From Lactobacillus sp. (GTDB lineage Bacteria > Bacillota > Bacilli > Lactobacillales > Lactobacillaceae), in contig JAKVKU010000014.1 in assembly GCA_022484695.1 (NCBI GenBank), positions 22,850-86,849 on the forward strand: a stretch of DNA of 64,000 nucleotides, read 5' to 3'. Shown piece after piece: positions 18,225-26,690 of the stretch (positions are counted from its first letter, which is position 1; the number at the start of each line of letters is the position of its first letter). Under the pieces are notes generated by a model that worked only from the letters and a program-made list of their open reading frames with translations, ran no database searches and had not been told where the DNA came from. Both the position numbers and the translations under genes were made by a program.

Positions 18225-20915
18225 TTAAGCTGGATAGTAATCCCCTTGGGCCGCATAAACCCATTGAGAATCATTGCCCAAGCGCAAAGCTTGTTTACCA
18301 TTAATATAACGCACCGCAAAAACCTTATACAGTCCAGCAGTTTTAATGGTACCAACCAACGTATTGTCGGAGTTGCGCAAAGTCACCCCAGCAGCGACGT
18401 TGAAAGTTCCCGCTAAATCTTTTTCAACTTGAATAGCGCTAGCTTTCACCCATTGATCCTTGCCCAAGCGATAAGCGGTAATCTGGCCGTCCGCGTCTTT
18501 AGCCACTTCAAAGGCCGACCACTCGTCCACCTTGGTACTTAATTTGGTCCCAGTATCCTTGGTCGTGCTGGCGTCGGAATAAATGGCCGCTGCTTGCTGG
18601 TCAGAATAAACCGCCGTGCCCGTTGGCAATTTAGCAGTAGTAACCTGCTCAGCTGGCGTTGTAGCTTGAAAATCCGCCGCTTTGACAAATGTCCAAGTAT
18701 CCCCAGTTTTGTGGGCATATCCCACCACTTGTCCATGCAAGCTTTCCTTGATGACTTGGGTGTAGTCAAAGGTTTGCCCGGCACCAACTTTAAGGGCTTT
18801 CGTCTCATGGTTAAAGTTGATATCGCTGTAAGTCTTGGCAGCCGTCGTCGCCAGGACACTACCAGTCACATTTTCAGCGTAATTATATTGCATCGTGGCC
18901 AGCACATCTTCAGCCCGAACCCAAAAGCCATTAGGTTTATCGTCGAGATTGTCGGCACTGATGTGATAAGCCACCACATGAAAACCCCCGACTTCTTGAT
19001 CATAGCCAGCGACTTGATCAATGATAACTATTGTGCGGGCATCGCGAATATAATCCCCGGTGAAATCTGGATTGTCGGTGGTTGTGATGGTACCAGTGCC
19101 ATTATTGGTCAGCTTGTACACATAGAGGCGTGTTAAATCGTGTTTAGTCGTCACCGCACCCTTGGCGGCATGGACGGTTAATTGCGATGCCGCGGGAATG
19201 ACAGGTGTTGGTGTACTTGGGGTAGGTACCGGTGTTGGTGTCACAGCGGGTGGTGTTGTTCCAGAATCTGGGGTGACTGGAATAGTCAGTGTATAGCGGG
19301 TCGTTGGATACCAAGCCGTATCTGTATCGTGGGCCCAAGGGTCAATAACCTTCCAAACTCGGAAATAATAAGTATATTGCATGACAAACTTGAGCCAACT
19401 GCTTGTATCCGTCGTTGGTTTTTCAGCATAGTCATTAGCCTCATGCATGTATTTCACGATTGCCGTCCAATTGGGCTCTATATTCCAAAGCGAATCAACA
19501 TAATTATGTTGATCCTTCATAAAATCTGGGGATATATTTTGGTCCTCACTATAATTTAAAGACTCGAAATGCATCTTGGCACCAGCGGTATCAATTTTCC
19601 AACCTGGCAAGGTAGTTTTAACGTTATCTGGTGAAAAATTGGGATCCGTCATGTCATAACTGTCCTGATTAATAGTTTTGCCGGTATTCTTGTCCACCCA
19701 ATTAATATTGACTGGATACTTGATACTGGGATCTCTATCAGGCGTATATATGACGTAATTAACGCCACCTTCTTGAGCATCAGGAATTTCTGCAGTCCCA
19801 TCTGCTTTGATATTCACCGGTACTTCTGCCTTATTGACGGTATAACCCACATAAGAAGTCATTTCAGCCATAACAGTCGTACCAGGTAGCCCTCTCACAG
19901 AAACATACTTACCTGGATTTCTTTCCCTATACTCGGGTCCACCATCTATATTGGAATACATTTTTGCTACCGCAGTGACCTCTTGCGGTGCTGTTTTATT
20001 ATAGGTCACATAATTGGCACCACCAACGCCATCGTCAGGAATCGTTGCCGTCCCATCAGGATTAAGAATCACCGAAATAGTCGCCTTATCCGCCGTATAC
20101 CCTTCTCGTTGTGGCACATCTATGTTAACAGTTGTCCCGACTTCGCCGGTGGGTACATTCATAATCGTATTGCCTAAAGATGTATTCATTTTTATAGTTA
20201 CCCGATAAAATTTCACTGTCAAATCATAATTGCTAATACCTTGACTGCCAGCACCCGTAACTGCCGCTTCACTTAAATACATCGTGTAATATTTTGCCCA
20301 TGCTTTTATATCAGAAAACGGTGTTGCCAGAATTGCTTGACTAGCAGCTTTAAAAGTTGCTGCTTGGTCTTGGTCAACATCAAGCTTGGTGTAATCCGTG
20401 TTGGCAGAAATCTGGGCGCTAGCCTTGATTTTGGTTAACCCAGCCTCATCTAGATGTAGTGTCTCATCCCCGGTGGTGTCAGAATGCCAACTAAAAGTAG
20501 CTGTAGACCAATCGGATACGGCATAGGTTAAGGGCTGCCAATAGATTGAAGCCACCGTAAAATCAGGATCCAATAAATTATATGTTCTTATCGATTCTGG
20601 CTCACCCGTTTGAGCATTAACCCAGCGGACCGTAAAATTTTGGACTGCATTTGTCTTTGACGGATCAATATTCAAATTGATGGCATTGGCCTTATTGACT
20701 ATGGCTGAGCCATTCGCACTTAATAATGGTGAACTAATATCATTCGTTTTAGCAGCTGTTAAGTTGACGCTTGGTGTAACAATGTCTGCTTGAACCGTTG
20801 TGATAGACAACCCAATTTGAACCCCGAATATCAGAGCATTAGACCCCACGATTACCCAAAGTCTGTTAATCCCATGAAATCGATTTGAATTGCCTTTGAA
20901 AACAACTTTTGTCAT
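18225..20915 (-). CDS. Large modular secreted surface protein (MucBP-like and SLAP-like modules)
   Basis: About 896 residues. The ATG at 20915 has GGGGGAGG upstream. A long signal peptide ends near residue 43 (V-Q-A). Two copies of an unrecognised ~130-150 residue module occur (about 95-240 and 415-545), each opening with a W-V-[DN]-x-x-T-G stretch and D-P-[DN]-F. Two MucBP-like repeats lie between them, each ending in G-G-[AV]-N-Y-V-[TI]-Y. A Pro/Thr linker (about 570-600) leads to about four SH3/SLAP-like wall-binding repeats, including YRLGKDQWVKASAI, and a terminal Y-Y-P-A. No LPxTG. The function is probably wall-bound adhesion, inferred from the domains. A close C-terminal relative lies at 43269. 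Confidence 0.85.
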   Translation of the reverse strand: MTKVVFKGNSNRFHGINRLWVIVGSNALIFGVQIGLSITTVQADIVTPSVNLTAAKTNDISSPLLSANGSAIVNKANAINLNIDPSKTNAVQNFTVRWVNAQTGEPESIRTYNLLDPDFTVASIYWQPLTYAVSDWSTATFSWHSDTTGDETLHLDEAGLTKIKASAQISANTDYTKLDVDQDQAATFKAASQAILATPFSDIKAWAKYYTMYLSEAAVTGAGSQGISNYDLTVKFYRVTIKMNTSLGNTIMNVPTGEVGTTVNIDVPQREGYTADKATISVILNPDGTATIPDDGVGGANYVTYNKTAPQEVTAVAKMYSNIDGGPEYRERNPGKYVSVRGLPGTTVMAEMTSYVGYTVNKAEVPVNIKADGTAEIPDAQEGGVNYVIYTPDRDPSIKYPVNINWVDKNTGKTINQDSYDMTDPNFSPDNVKTTLPGWKIDTAGAKMHFESLNYSEDQNISPDFMKDQHNYVDSLWNIEPNWTAIVKYMHEANDYAEKPTTDTSSWLKFVMQYTYYFRVWKVIDPWAHDTDTAWYPTTRYTLTIPVTPDSGTTPPAVTPTPVPTPSTPTPVIPAASQLTVHAAKGAVTTKHDLTRLYVYKLTNNGTGTITTTDNPDFTGDYIRDARTIVIIDQVAGYDQEVGGFHVVAYHISADNLDDKPNGFWVRAEDVLATMQYNYAENVTGSVLATTAAKTYSDINFNHETKALKVGAGQTFDYTQVIKESLHGQVVGYAHKTGDTWTFVKAADFQATTPAEQVTTAKLPTGTAVYSDQQAAAIYSDASTTKDTGTKLSTKVDEWSAFEVAKDADGQITAYRLGKDQWVKASAIQVEKDLAGTFNVAAGVTLRNSDNTLVGTIKTAGLYKVFAVRYINGKQALRLGNDSQWVYAAQGDYYPA

Positions 20916-21011
20916 ACGCACCCTCCCCCATTCCCATACTCCAAAACCACTACTGGACTTAAGTAATACTATTAACTTTTCATAAATATTTTTACATAAA
21001 ATGATAAATAT

Positions 21012-21041
21012 ATTTTAAACTTTTTCGAGAATATATGTCAA
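21012..21041 (-). promoter_or_regulatory. Promoter of the large surface-protein gene
   Basis: On the minus strand TTGACA (21041-21036), an 18-bp spacer and TAAAAT (21017-21012), about 100 bp ahead of the start. The remaining 20916-21322 gap is very AT-rich, holds this promoter, a cre-like site and the oxidoreductase terminator, and shows no gene. Confidence 0.65.
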
Positions 21042-21055
21042 TGAAAACGCTTAAT
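21041..21055 (+). promoter_or_regulatory. Candidate cre site overlapping the -35 edge
   Basis: ATGAAAACGCTTAAT matches WTGNAANCGNWNNCW except for the penultimate C. It abuts the TTGACA box of the surface-protein gene, where CcpA binding would repress. Confidence 0.4.
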
Positions 21056-21269
21056 ATTAATTCGAAATTATGTTTCTATCGTTCAGCATCTGCATGCAAG
21101 TCCGTTAATACCGCTTAATCGTTAATCAATATACCTATTGATTATTTATTGATTAGCCGTTACTTCAAAGTCAATTGACTTTGAACAATTAATCCAAGAA
21201 TGATAATTAATAATATAAATTAAAATATTTATAAGATTATGACATTACTCGTTGAACTATCAAGCAAAA

Positions 21270-21313
21270 TAAAAAAGCTTTAATTTTCCTTGATTTCAGA
21301 AAAATTAAAGCTT
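21270..21313 (-). terminator. Terminator of the flavin oxidoreductase gene
   Basis: On the minus strand AAGCTTTAATTTTT pairs with AAAATTAAAGCTT and is followed by TTTTTT. Confidence 0.85.
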
Positions 21314-21322
21314 CATTTAAAT

Positions 21323-22456
21323 TTAAAATACGGTTAGCGGCACACCCTCTGGACCTCCGGAAGAGGCCAAAATAATATCCAAGAATGGTGGCTTGATGCC
21401 TAATTCATCTAAGTCAGCTGGGGAAATGGCGTAACGAATTGATTTTTCATCCCCCTGTTGGACTTTTTGGACCCAATTTGGTTCCCGCAGGCTTTCATGA
21501 CCCAGGCCCGCTAATTCAATCCCGGCGTCCAGGACTTTTTCAACATCGACTGGGGTTTTCAGACCACCCACGATGATCAATGGCATGGCGCCGGCCAGAC
21601 GGTCATGGATCAACTTTGCAACGGGCCGGGTATCGGTCTTATCCCGCTTAGACGTCCCCCAGGCATCCCCGGCGGAGATATGTAAGTAATCTAGCGGCTG
21701 TTGCTTCAAGGCGTCCACAAAGGCCAACGTGTCCTCAAGGGTGATGCCCGGTTCACTGACTTCTTCAGCAGAAGTCCGGTAGCCTAAAATAAAGGGCTTT
21801 TTGGCATATTCTTCAATGACCCGGTTCACTTCTTGAATCACGGCCAATGGGAAGCGCAGGCGCTTTTCAAAACTGCCGCCCCAATCATCGGTTCGACGGT
21901 TGGCATGGGGTGAAAAGAATTGTTGGATGAGATTGGAACTGGCCCCGTGGAGTTCTACCCCATCAAAACCGGCTTCAATGGCTCGGCGGGTAGCGGCCCC
22001 AAAATCTTTGATTGTTGCCCGCACTTCAGCATCGCTCAAAGCCCGGGGAATTTCTGCCCCAGCTTCATGGGCCCGGACATCACTGGCACTAACAGGTTGT
22101 TGCCCCCGTAAAATTTTAGAATTACTGCGCCGGCCGGAACTGGAAATCTGGATAACCGCCTTGGTACCATTAGCCTTCATGGTCCGGGCTAATTGTTGCA
22201 GGCCTGGTAAAAAGCGGTCGTCGGCGATACTCAGTTGACCTTCAAAACCCTTAGCCAAGGCATTGACGCTGGCCACCGGGGTAATGAACAGGCCCACGCC
22301 ACCAGTATGTTTGGCGTAATAGTTCAATTCATCTTGGGTGATGGACCCATCTTCAAAAGCCATTTGTTCAGTCATCGGTGGAATCACCACATGGTTCTTC
22401 AAGGTGATGGCTTTATTAGGAAAAGTGTAAGGTTCTAAAAAACGATAAGCTGTCAT
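21323..22456 (-). CDS. NADH-dependent flavin oxidoreductase (old yellow enzyme family)
   Basis: 377 residues, an FMN-binding TIM barrel. Family landmarks are NHVVIPPMTEQMA near the N-terminus, the substrate-binding region VELHGASSNLIQQFFSPHAN (about 170-189) followed by RRTDDWGGSFEKR, and VGGLKTP with GLGHESLREP near the C-terminus. The usual QLxHAGR motif reads QISSSGR, so the substrate pocket is atypical. Such enzymes reduce activated C=C bonds or enoyl compounds with NAD(P)H. It is a single gene with AGGAGG ahead of ATG. The physiological substrate is unknown. Confidence 0.9.
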   Translation of the reverse strand: MTAYRFLEPYTFPNKAITLKNHVVIPPMTEQMAFEDGSITQDELNYYAKHTGGVGLFITPVASVNALAKGFEGQLSIADDRFLPGLQQLARTMKANGTKAVIQISSSGRRSNSKILRGQQPVSASDVRAHEAGAEIPRALSDAEVRATIKDFGAATRRAIEAGFDGVELHGASSNLIQQFFSPHANRRTDDWGGSFEKRLRFPLAVIQEVNRVIEEYAKKPFILGYRTSAEEVSEPGITLEDTLAFVDALKQQPLDYLHISAGDAWGTSKRDKTDTRPVAKLIHDRLAGAMPLIIVGGLKTPVDVEKVLDAGIELAGLGHESLREPNWVQKVQQGDEKSIRYAISPADLDELGIKPPFLDIILASSGGPEGVPLTVF

Positions 22457-22562
22457 TAAAGCATAGCCTCCTGATAATAAATATGAGATATATTTGCATA
22501 TAAATATATTTTACAGCTAAGTGGCTGGTGATGATAGCGTATCCTGAAACTAACAACGAATC

Positions 22563-22630
22563 AAAAAAGCGTCAGCTCTAAAACCATCGTTAACCGTTAC
22601 CGGAAAAGGATGGATCCAAAGCTGGCGCTT
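22563..22630 (-). terminator. Terminator of the NlpC/P60 gene
   Basis: On the minus strand AAGCGCCAGCT pairs with AGCTGACGCTT (one G-U), followed by TTTTTT. The 41-base insert carries its own CCATC/GATGG stem. Confidence 0.75.
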
Positions 22631-22705
22631 ATTTATGTGTTTCCAAAATGTCTTATGTATGATTGACAACCCATACGGACATTAATTATTTAAATGAAGT
22701 ACTGA

Positions 22706-23407
22706 CTAGTTCACGTGAACGGCAAATGAAGGCCAGAAGTAAGGTGAGATGTTAGCGATAGTAACGTTTTGGCCAGGTTGTGGTGCGTGGAGATATTGGC
22801 CGTTACCTAAAGCTAAAGCCACGTGGTAAGTTGAACCATGGCCGCCCCAGAACAATAAGTCCCCAGGTTGTGCATCTTCAACAGATACTTGTGTGCCAGC
22901 TGATTCTTGAGGGACAGTCCAGCCGCCAATTTCTTTACCTAAGGCTTGTTGGAAAACATAGTGCATCAAACCAGAGCAATCGAAGGAATTAGGACCCTTA
23001 GCACCCCATACGTAAGGTTTGCCGATTTGTTGTTTAGCAAGATCAATAACTTTTTGAGCATCAGTTGTGGCATTAGCAGCAACTGGGGCTTGGGATACAG
23101 ACCAGCCATCAGTTACAACAGAAGCTGGTAACCATTGGTTAGCGCCAACTTCATACCAAGTTTGGCCGTTGCCATCTTTTTGAACAGCGACAACTTTCCA
23201 AGAAGTAGCTTTGCCTAAATAGTTTGTAACGTTAGAAGCTTCAGTTGGTTTGGCATAAGCTGAAGCAGCTTCGCCATCCCATGATACTGTCACAACGTCA
23301 CCAGTTGTTGCAGCTTGGGCAGTGTTTGTGTTGTTTAATGCTAAACTTGAAACGCCCAACATACCAGCTGCGGCGATTGACAAAGTAACCTTCTTAAATA
23401 AATTCAA
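22706..23407 (-). CDS. Secreted NlpC/P60 endopeptidase with N-terminal wall-binding module
   Basis: About 233 residues. I chose the TTG at 23407 (MNLFKKVTLSIAAAG) because GGAGG lies 8 bp upstream; the ATG at 23422 overlaps that site. Signal peptide to about residue 33 (T-A-Q-A), a SLAP/SH3-like module ending WYEVGANQWLPASVV, then an NlpC/P60 domain with catalytic Cys in NSFDCSGLMHY and His in STYHVALALG. Such enzymes cut D-Glu-diaminopimelate or D-Glu-Lys bonds in peptidoglycan stem peptides and act in growth or separation. It is a single-gene unit. Confidence 0.92.
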   Translation of the reverse strand: MNLFKKVTLSIAAAGMLGVSSLALNNTNTAQAATTGDVVTVSWDGEAASAYAKPTEASNVTNYLGKATSWKVVAVQKDGNGQTWYEVGANQWLPASVVTDGWSVSQAPVAANATTDAQKVIDLAKQQIGKPYVWGAKGPNSFDCSGLMHYVFQQALGKEIGGWTVPQESAGTQVSVEDAQPGDLLFWGGHGSTYHVALALGNGQYLHAPQPGQNVTIANISPYFWPSFAVHVN

Positions 23408-23822
23408 AATATATTCCTCCAAAATGTCTTCTTATTTTTAATGTTTATGTTTTAAGTTCAAAATTATTTTTCATGTATTGATGTGGTTCATCTCTCTTAA
23501 CCAACGATGTTTATAATACACACTTTATGTTGCAGGAGTGTTACAGGAAGACAAAGGAAAGGTTACACTTAACTTACTTCCATGTGACAAAAATGAAATA
23601 TTGAGCATATTAAAAAGCGCTTTCACAGCGCTGCGTCCCGGCCTAACAGGCTTTAAAAGTAAAATTTTCGTTAAGATTTCAACGCATTTTAGAAAAAATA
23701 AATAATCTTATAACACTTGTTTTTCCAGAAAGTAGGCAAAATAGCTACAAAAAATGGCCATTTCTTGTAAAAATGGCTAAAAAAAATCCCAAGTTCAAAA
23801 TTTGAACTTGGGCGTAACTTGT
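23408..23822. other. Intergenic region upstream of the NlpC/P60 gene
   Basis: This 415-bp AT-rich gap holds the NlpC/P60 promoter region and, at its far end, the terminator of the kinase-like gene. A cre-like sequence AAAAAGCGCTTTCAC near 23611 has two mismatches on its better strand and is not called. No coding potential was seen. Confidence 0.5.
23778..23812 (-). terminator. Terminator of the guanylate-kinase-like gene
   Basis: A 12-bp perfect stem, CCCAAGTTCAAA / TTTGAACTTGGG, followed on the minus strand by A and eight T. Confidence 0.92.
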
Positions 23823-24398
23823 CTATTGTTGTTCCACGGCCGCATTGGCCATGACTTGATCTAATTTAGCTTTGGTTTCATTCCAGTCTTCATTCATGAT
23901 GATGGCCACGTGATTTTGTAAACTCTTGGGCAGATGTAAATCACGCATGTATTCTTCACTATTCAGACGTTGCTGTAAAGCTACCCGGCTATCGCCCCGC
24001 TGGCGCATGCGTTCCCGCAATTGCTTGGGATCTTTAACCGTTAGATAAATGACACAAACCAAATCTGGGAAACGGCGCAAATACGTTTCGGCACCCTTCG
24101 TGTCTAAGACCATACAGGCTAAATCATTCTTTGCTAAAGCCCGTTGCATCCCCTCAACTGAAGACCCATATAAATTACCCGCATAATTCACGTATTCCAC
24201 AAAGTGATTATTAAAAAAGCTATCCGGTGTCTCGAAATAATAATCCTGCCCATCGACTTCACCTGGTCTTGGTGCCCGGGTGGTATGCGTCAGCACCCGT
24301 GTTGCATGATATTGATCATGCAAATAGTGGCTAACCGTTGTTTTACCAGTCCCTGCAGCGCCAGTAATAATTATAAGCTTTTTGTCATTGATCGCCAT
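23823..24398 (-). CDS. Guanylate-kinase-like protein
   Basis: 191 residues. The P-loop is GAAGTGKTT (about 13-21) instead of the canonical GPSGxGKGT. The GMP-binding signature is recognisable as THTTRAPRPGEVDGQDYYF (about 37-55) followed by the YAGNLYGSS strand and a lid region RERMRQRGD. Many lactobacilli carry such a second Gmk-like gene besides the housekeeping gmk, so GMP phosphorylation is possible but not certain. It is a single gene with GGGGAG ahead of ATG. Confidence 0.85.
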   Translation of the reverse strand: MAINDKKLIIITGAAGTGKTTVSHYLHDQYHATRVLTHTTRAPRPGEVDGQDYYFETPDSFFNNHFVEYVNYAGNLYGSSVEGMQRALAKNDLACMVLDTKGAETYLRRFPDLVCVIYLTVKDPKQLRERMRQRGDSRVALQQRLNSEEYMRDLHLPKSLQNHVAIIMNEDWNETKAKLDQVMANAAVEQQ

Positions 24399-24559
24399 GG
24401 CTGAGCTCCCCTATAGATTTTATTTTAACCCCAATAATAACAGGTCTTGGTGAAAATAAAAAGTGATTGTTTCTATAATACCTTATTTTAGGAGAGATGG
24501 CGTAAGTGTTTCCAATAAAACAACGAAAAAACAACGATTGTTGCCTCTGCTAAACCACA

Positions 24560-25762
24560 TTAAACACGGCGGGCAAAGTCCGGGCGAAACCAGGCAATGG
24601 TCCCAATCTTCACGTTTTCTCCGGGTTGAGGGGCATGAATATATTCCCCATTGCCTAAATAAATGGCCACATGATGGGCCGTACCCACACTACCCCAGAA
24701 TAATAAATCCCCTGGTTCAACTTGGCCTAGGCTGACGTGTTGGCCCTGGGCACTTTGGTCTTGGGAAACCCGAGGCATACTGCGGCCAGCCATGCGGTAA
24801 CAATATTGCACCAACCCAGAGCAATCAAAACCACTGGGGGTGGTGCCGCCCCAAACATAGGGTACCCCTAAAAACTGCAGGGCATTTTGAATGATCTCAT
24901 TTTTAGCCGCAGCCGGGGTTAAATTGGCGTCTAACGCTGCCCCATAGGCCCCACTGGCTGACCCAATCCCCTCGACTGGTGCGTCATTGGTATGCTGGTC
25001 GGCTTCAGCTTGGCGCTGGGCAACCGCAGCAGCTTCAATAGCGGCCTGGTGCGCCTGGGCTTGGTGGAGTTGGTCTTGCAGCGACTGGGTCATACTTTGA
25101 TTAGCCGCTAATTGGGCCTGTAATTGGGTCTGCTGAGCTAAAGCTGCTGCTTGATCCTGGTCTAATTGGGCTTTATCGGCCACCAACTTGCTTTTTTGGG
25201 CCACCAGTTCGGCCTGCTGGTCCTGTTGGCTGGCCTTTAAGGTGGTCAATTTATGTTGGGCTTGCTGCAGTGTCTGTAAGGCAGATTTCGTTACCTGCTG
25301 GATTTTGCGCACGGCTAAAGCCCGGGTCACCATTTCCGCAATATCCTGCCCACCCAAGACGTAATCCGCATAGGCATTGCCTAAGCTGCTCTTTTGGTTA
25401 CGTTGCTGCAGTTGCACCAATTGCCCCTGCAGGTCGGTTTTTAACGCACCGATATCCACTTTGGTGGCCTTGATCCGTTGCCCCAGGTCCTGGAGCTGAG
25501 CCTCATTGGCCGCAAGCTTGGTTTCGGCCTGCTGTAAAGCCAAGGTTTGATTGGCCACGGCATTATTCAACTGGGTCACCTTAGCCTGCTGGTCCTGGAG
25601 TTGGTGTTGCAAGTCCTGCCCCTGTTGGGCATTGATAGCCAGAGCCTGTTGGGCGGTGGTGACTTGTGAATCAGCGGCTTGAACCAGTTGGACTGGCAGG
25701 CTTAAGCCCACCAAAATAACCACCAATAAGCACCGCCAACGGTTGCGAATCCACATCGCCAC
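24560..25762 (-). CDS. Secreted NlpC/P60 hydrolase with coiled-coil domain (PcsB/CwlO type)
   Basis: 400 residues. Signal peptide to about residue 29 (V-Q-A). The region 30-250 is a long heptad-rich, Gln/Ala-rich coiled coil like that of PcsB and CwlO hydrolases, which are activated by FtsEX at division or elongation sites. An Ala-rich linker leads to a C-terminal NlpC/P60 domain with Cys in PSGFDCSGLVQYCY and His in GTAHHVAIYLG. It ends in the same HAPQPGxNV motif as the NlpC protein at 22706. The GTG at 25762 or the ATG two codons in may start it. It lies 19 bp downstream of the acetyltransferase gene. Confidence 0.92.
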   Translation of the reverse strand: MAMWIRNRWRCLLVVILVGLSLPVQLVQAADSQVTTAQQALAINAQQGQDLQHQLQDQQAKVTQLNNAVANQTLALQQAETKLAANEAQLQDLGQRIKATKVDIGALKTDLQGQLVQLQQRNQKSSLGNAYADYVLGGQDIAEMVTRALAVRKIQQVTKSALQTLQQAQHKLTTLKASQQDQQAELVAQKSKLVADKAQLDQDQAAALAQQTQLQAQLAANQSMTQSLQDQLHQAQAHQAAIEAAAVAQRQAEADQHTNDAPVEGIGSASGAYGAALDANLTPAAAKNEIIQNALQFLGVPYVWGGTTPSGFDCSGLVQYCYRMAGRSMPRVSQDQSAQGQHVSLGQVEPGDLLFWGSVGTAHHVAIYLGNGEYIHAPQPGENVKIGTIAWFRPDFARRV

Positions 25763-25781
25763 ACCAACTTTCTACGTCATT

Positions 25782-26279
25782 TTATAATTTCTTGCCTAAA
25801 ATCAGTAAGGAATACAAATTACCATCCATCTGGGCGACTTCGGGCAAATCCCCCCAAGTCTCATAGTGATTGCGTTTAAATAGTTTGACGCTGGGCGTAT
25901 TGTGTTTGAAAATGAAGGCTAAGACGGTGGTGACCCCTAATTCCTGGGCCTGCTTAGTCATGAAATCCAGGGCGGTTTGGCCTAAGTGGTGGTGTTGAAT
26001 CATATTGGTGAGATAAATCGACACTTCTTTGGTATGGCCATAAGCCGGCCGCCCATAAAAATCGGATAAACTGATCCAGCCCACCGTTTTACCAGCCAGC
26101 ACCATCACCCATAGGCCATTGCCTGGGGTTTGATGGGCCGCAAACCAAGGTTCTCGCTCCGCCACCGTAATTGGGGTCGTATCGGCAGTGGCCAGGCGCC
26201 CGGGGATACTCTCGTTATAAATTGCCACAATGTCTGCCAAATCTTCAATACGTGCTGTTCTAAAAGTTACGTTATCCAT
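25782..26279 (-). CDS. GNAT-family N-acetyltransferase
   Basis: 165 residues with the GNAT fold. The N-terminal FRTARIEDLADIVAIYNESIPGRLATADT and the acetyl-CoA region EVSIYLTNMIQHHHLGQTALDFM resemble the phosphinothricin/methionine sulfone acetyltransferase (Pat) subgroup. The usual Q/R-x-x-G-x-G/A loop appears only as HHHLGQTA, so acetyl-CoA binding is slightly atypical. The acceptor is unknown. It probably shares a transcript with the following coiled-coil hydrolase gene. Confidence 0.88.
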   Translation of the reverse strand: MDNVTFRTARIEDLADIVAIYNESIPGRLATADTTPITVAEREPWFAAHQTPGNGLWVMVLAGKTVGWISLSDFYGRPAYGHTKEVSIYLTNMIQHHHLGQTALDFMTKQAQELGVTTVLAFIFKHNTPSVKLFKRNHYETWGDLPEVAQMDGNLYSLLILGKKL

Positions 26280-26439
26280 CTAACTGGCCTCACTATATTT
26301 ATATTTCGGATTTTAGCCATAATATTTTCCCAAAGGATGGGGTAAATTTGCATAAATCCTATTGCTTTTAAAAATTATATCAGTTATCCTTGATTTATTC
26401 AGTCTTTCCCTGTGCAGTAAAATTTTAGGCACTTCTTCA

Positions 26440-26660
26440 GAAAGTCGGCGGGCGCTGAGAGCCGATGAATCCTAGGGTTTGAAGTACGCAGGGGGATGCA
26501 CTAAGATTGGGTTAAAACAAGTGAATAAAATAATCAGTGTTATGATTGAAGCTTTTTTTCAATCAGCACAACGAGCGATGCAATGCATAATGCGGGTGGT
26601 ACCGCGGATCAAATTGATGATTCGTCCCAGGTCTATTGAATAGATTTGGGACTTTTTTTA
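26440..26660 (+). promoter_or_regulatory. T-box leader (tyrosine) of tyrS
   Basis: The T-box core GCGGGTGGTACCGCG lies at 26592-26606 and is followed by a terminator with arms GTCCCAGGTCTA / TAGATTTGGGAC and a T run (26624-26659). In the Stem I region GAAGTACGCAGG contains a TAC triplet (26485-26487) in the expected specifier context, agreeing with the downstream tyrosyl-tRNA synthetase. Uncharged tRNA-Tyr should stabilise the antiterminator. Confidence 0.93.
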
Positions 26661-26690
26661 TACCAAAAAAATGATAAAGGATGGATTAGT

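Noticed and set aside
23608..23625. cre-like sequence upstream of the NlpC/P60 gene
   Set aside because: Two mismatches at fixed positions; the symmetrical GCGC core alone is not enough.
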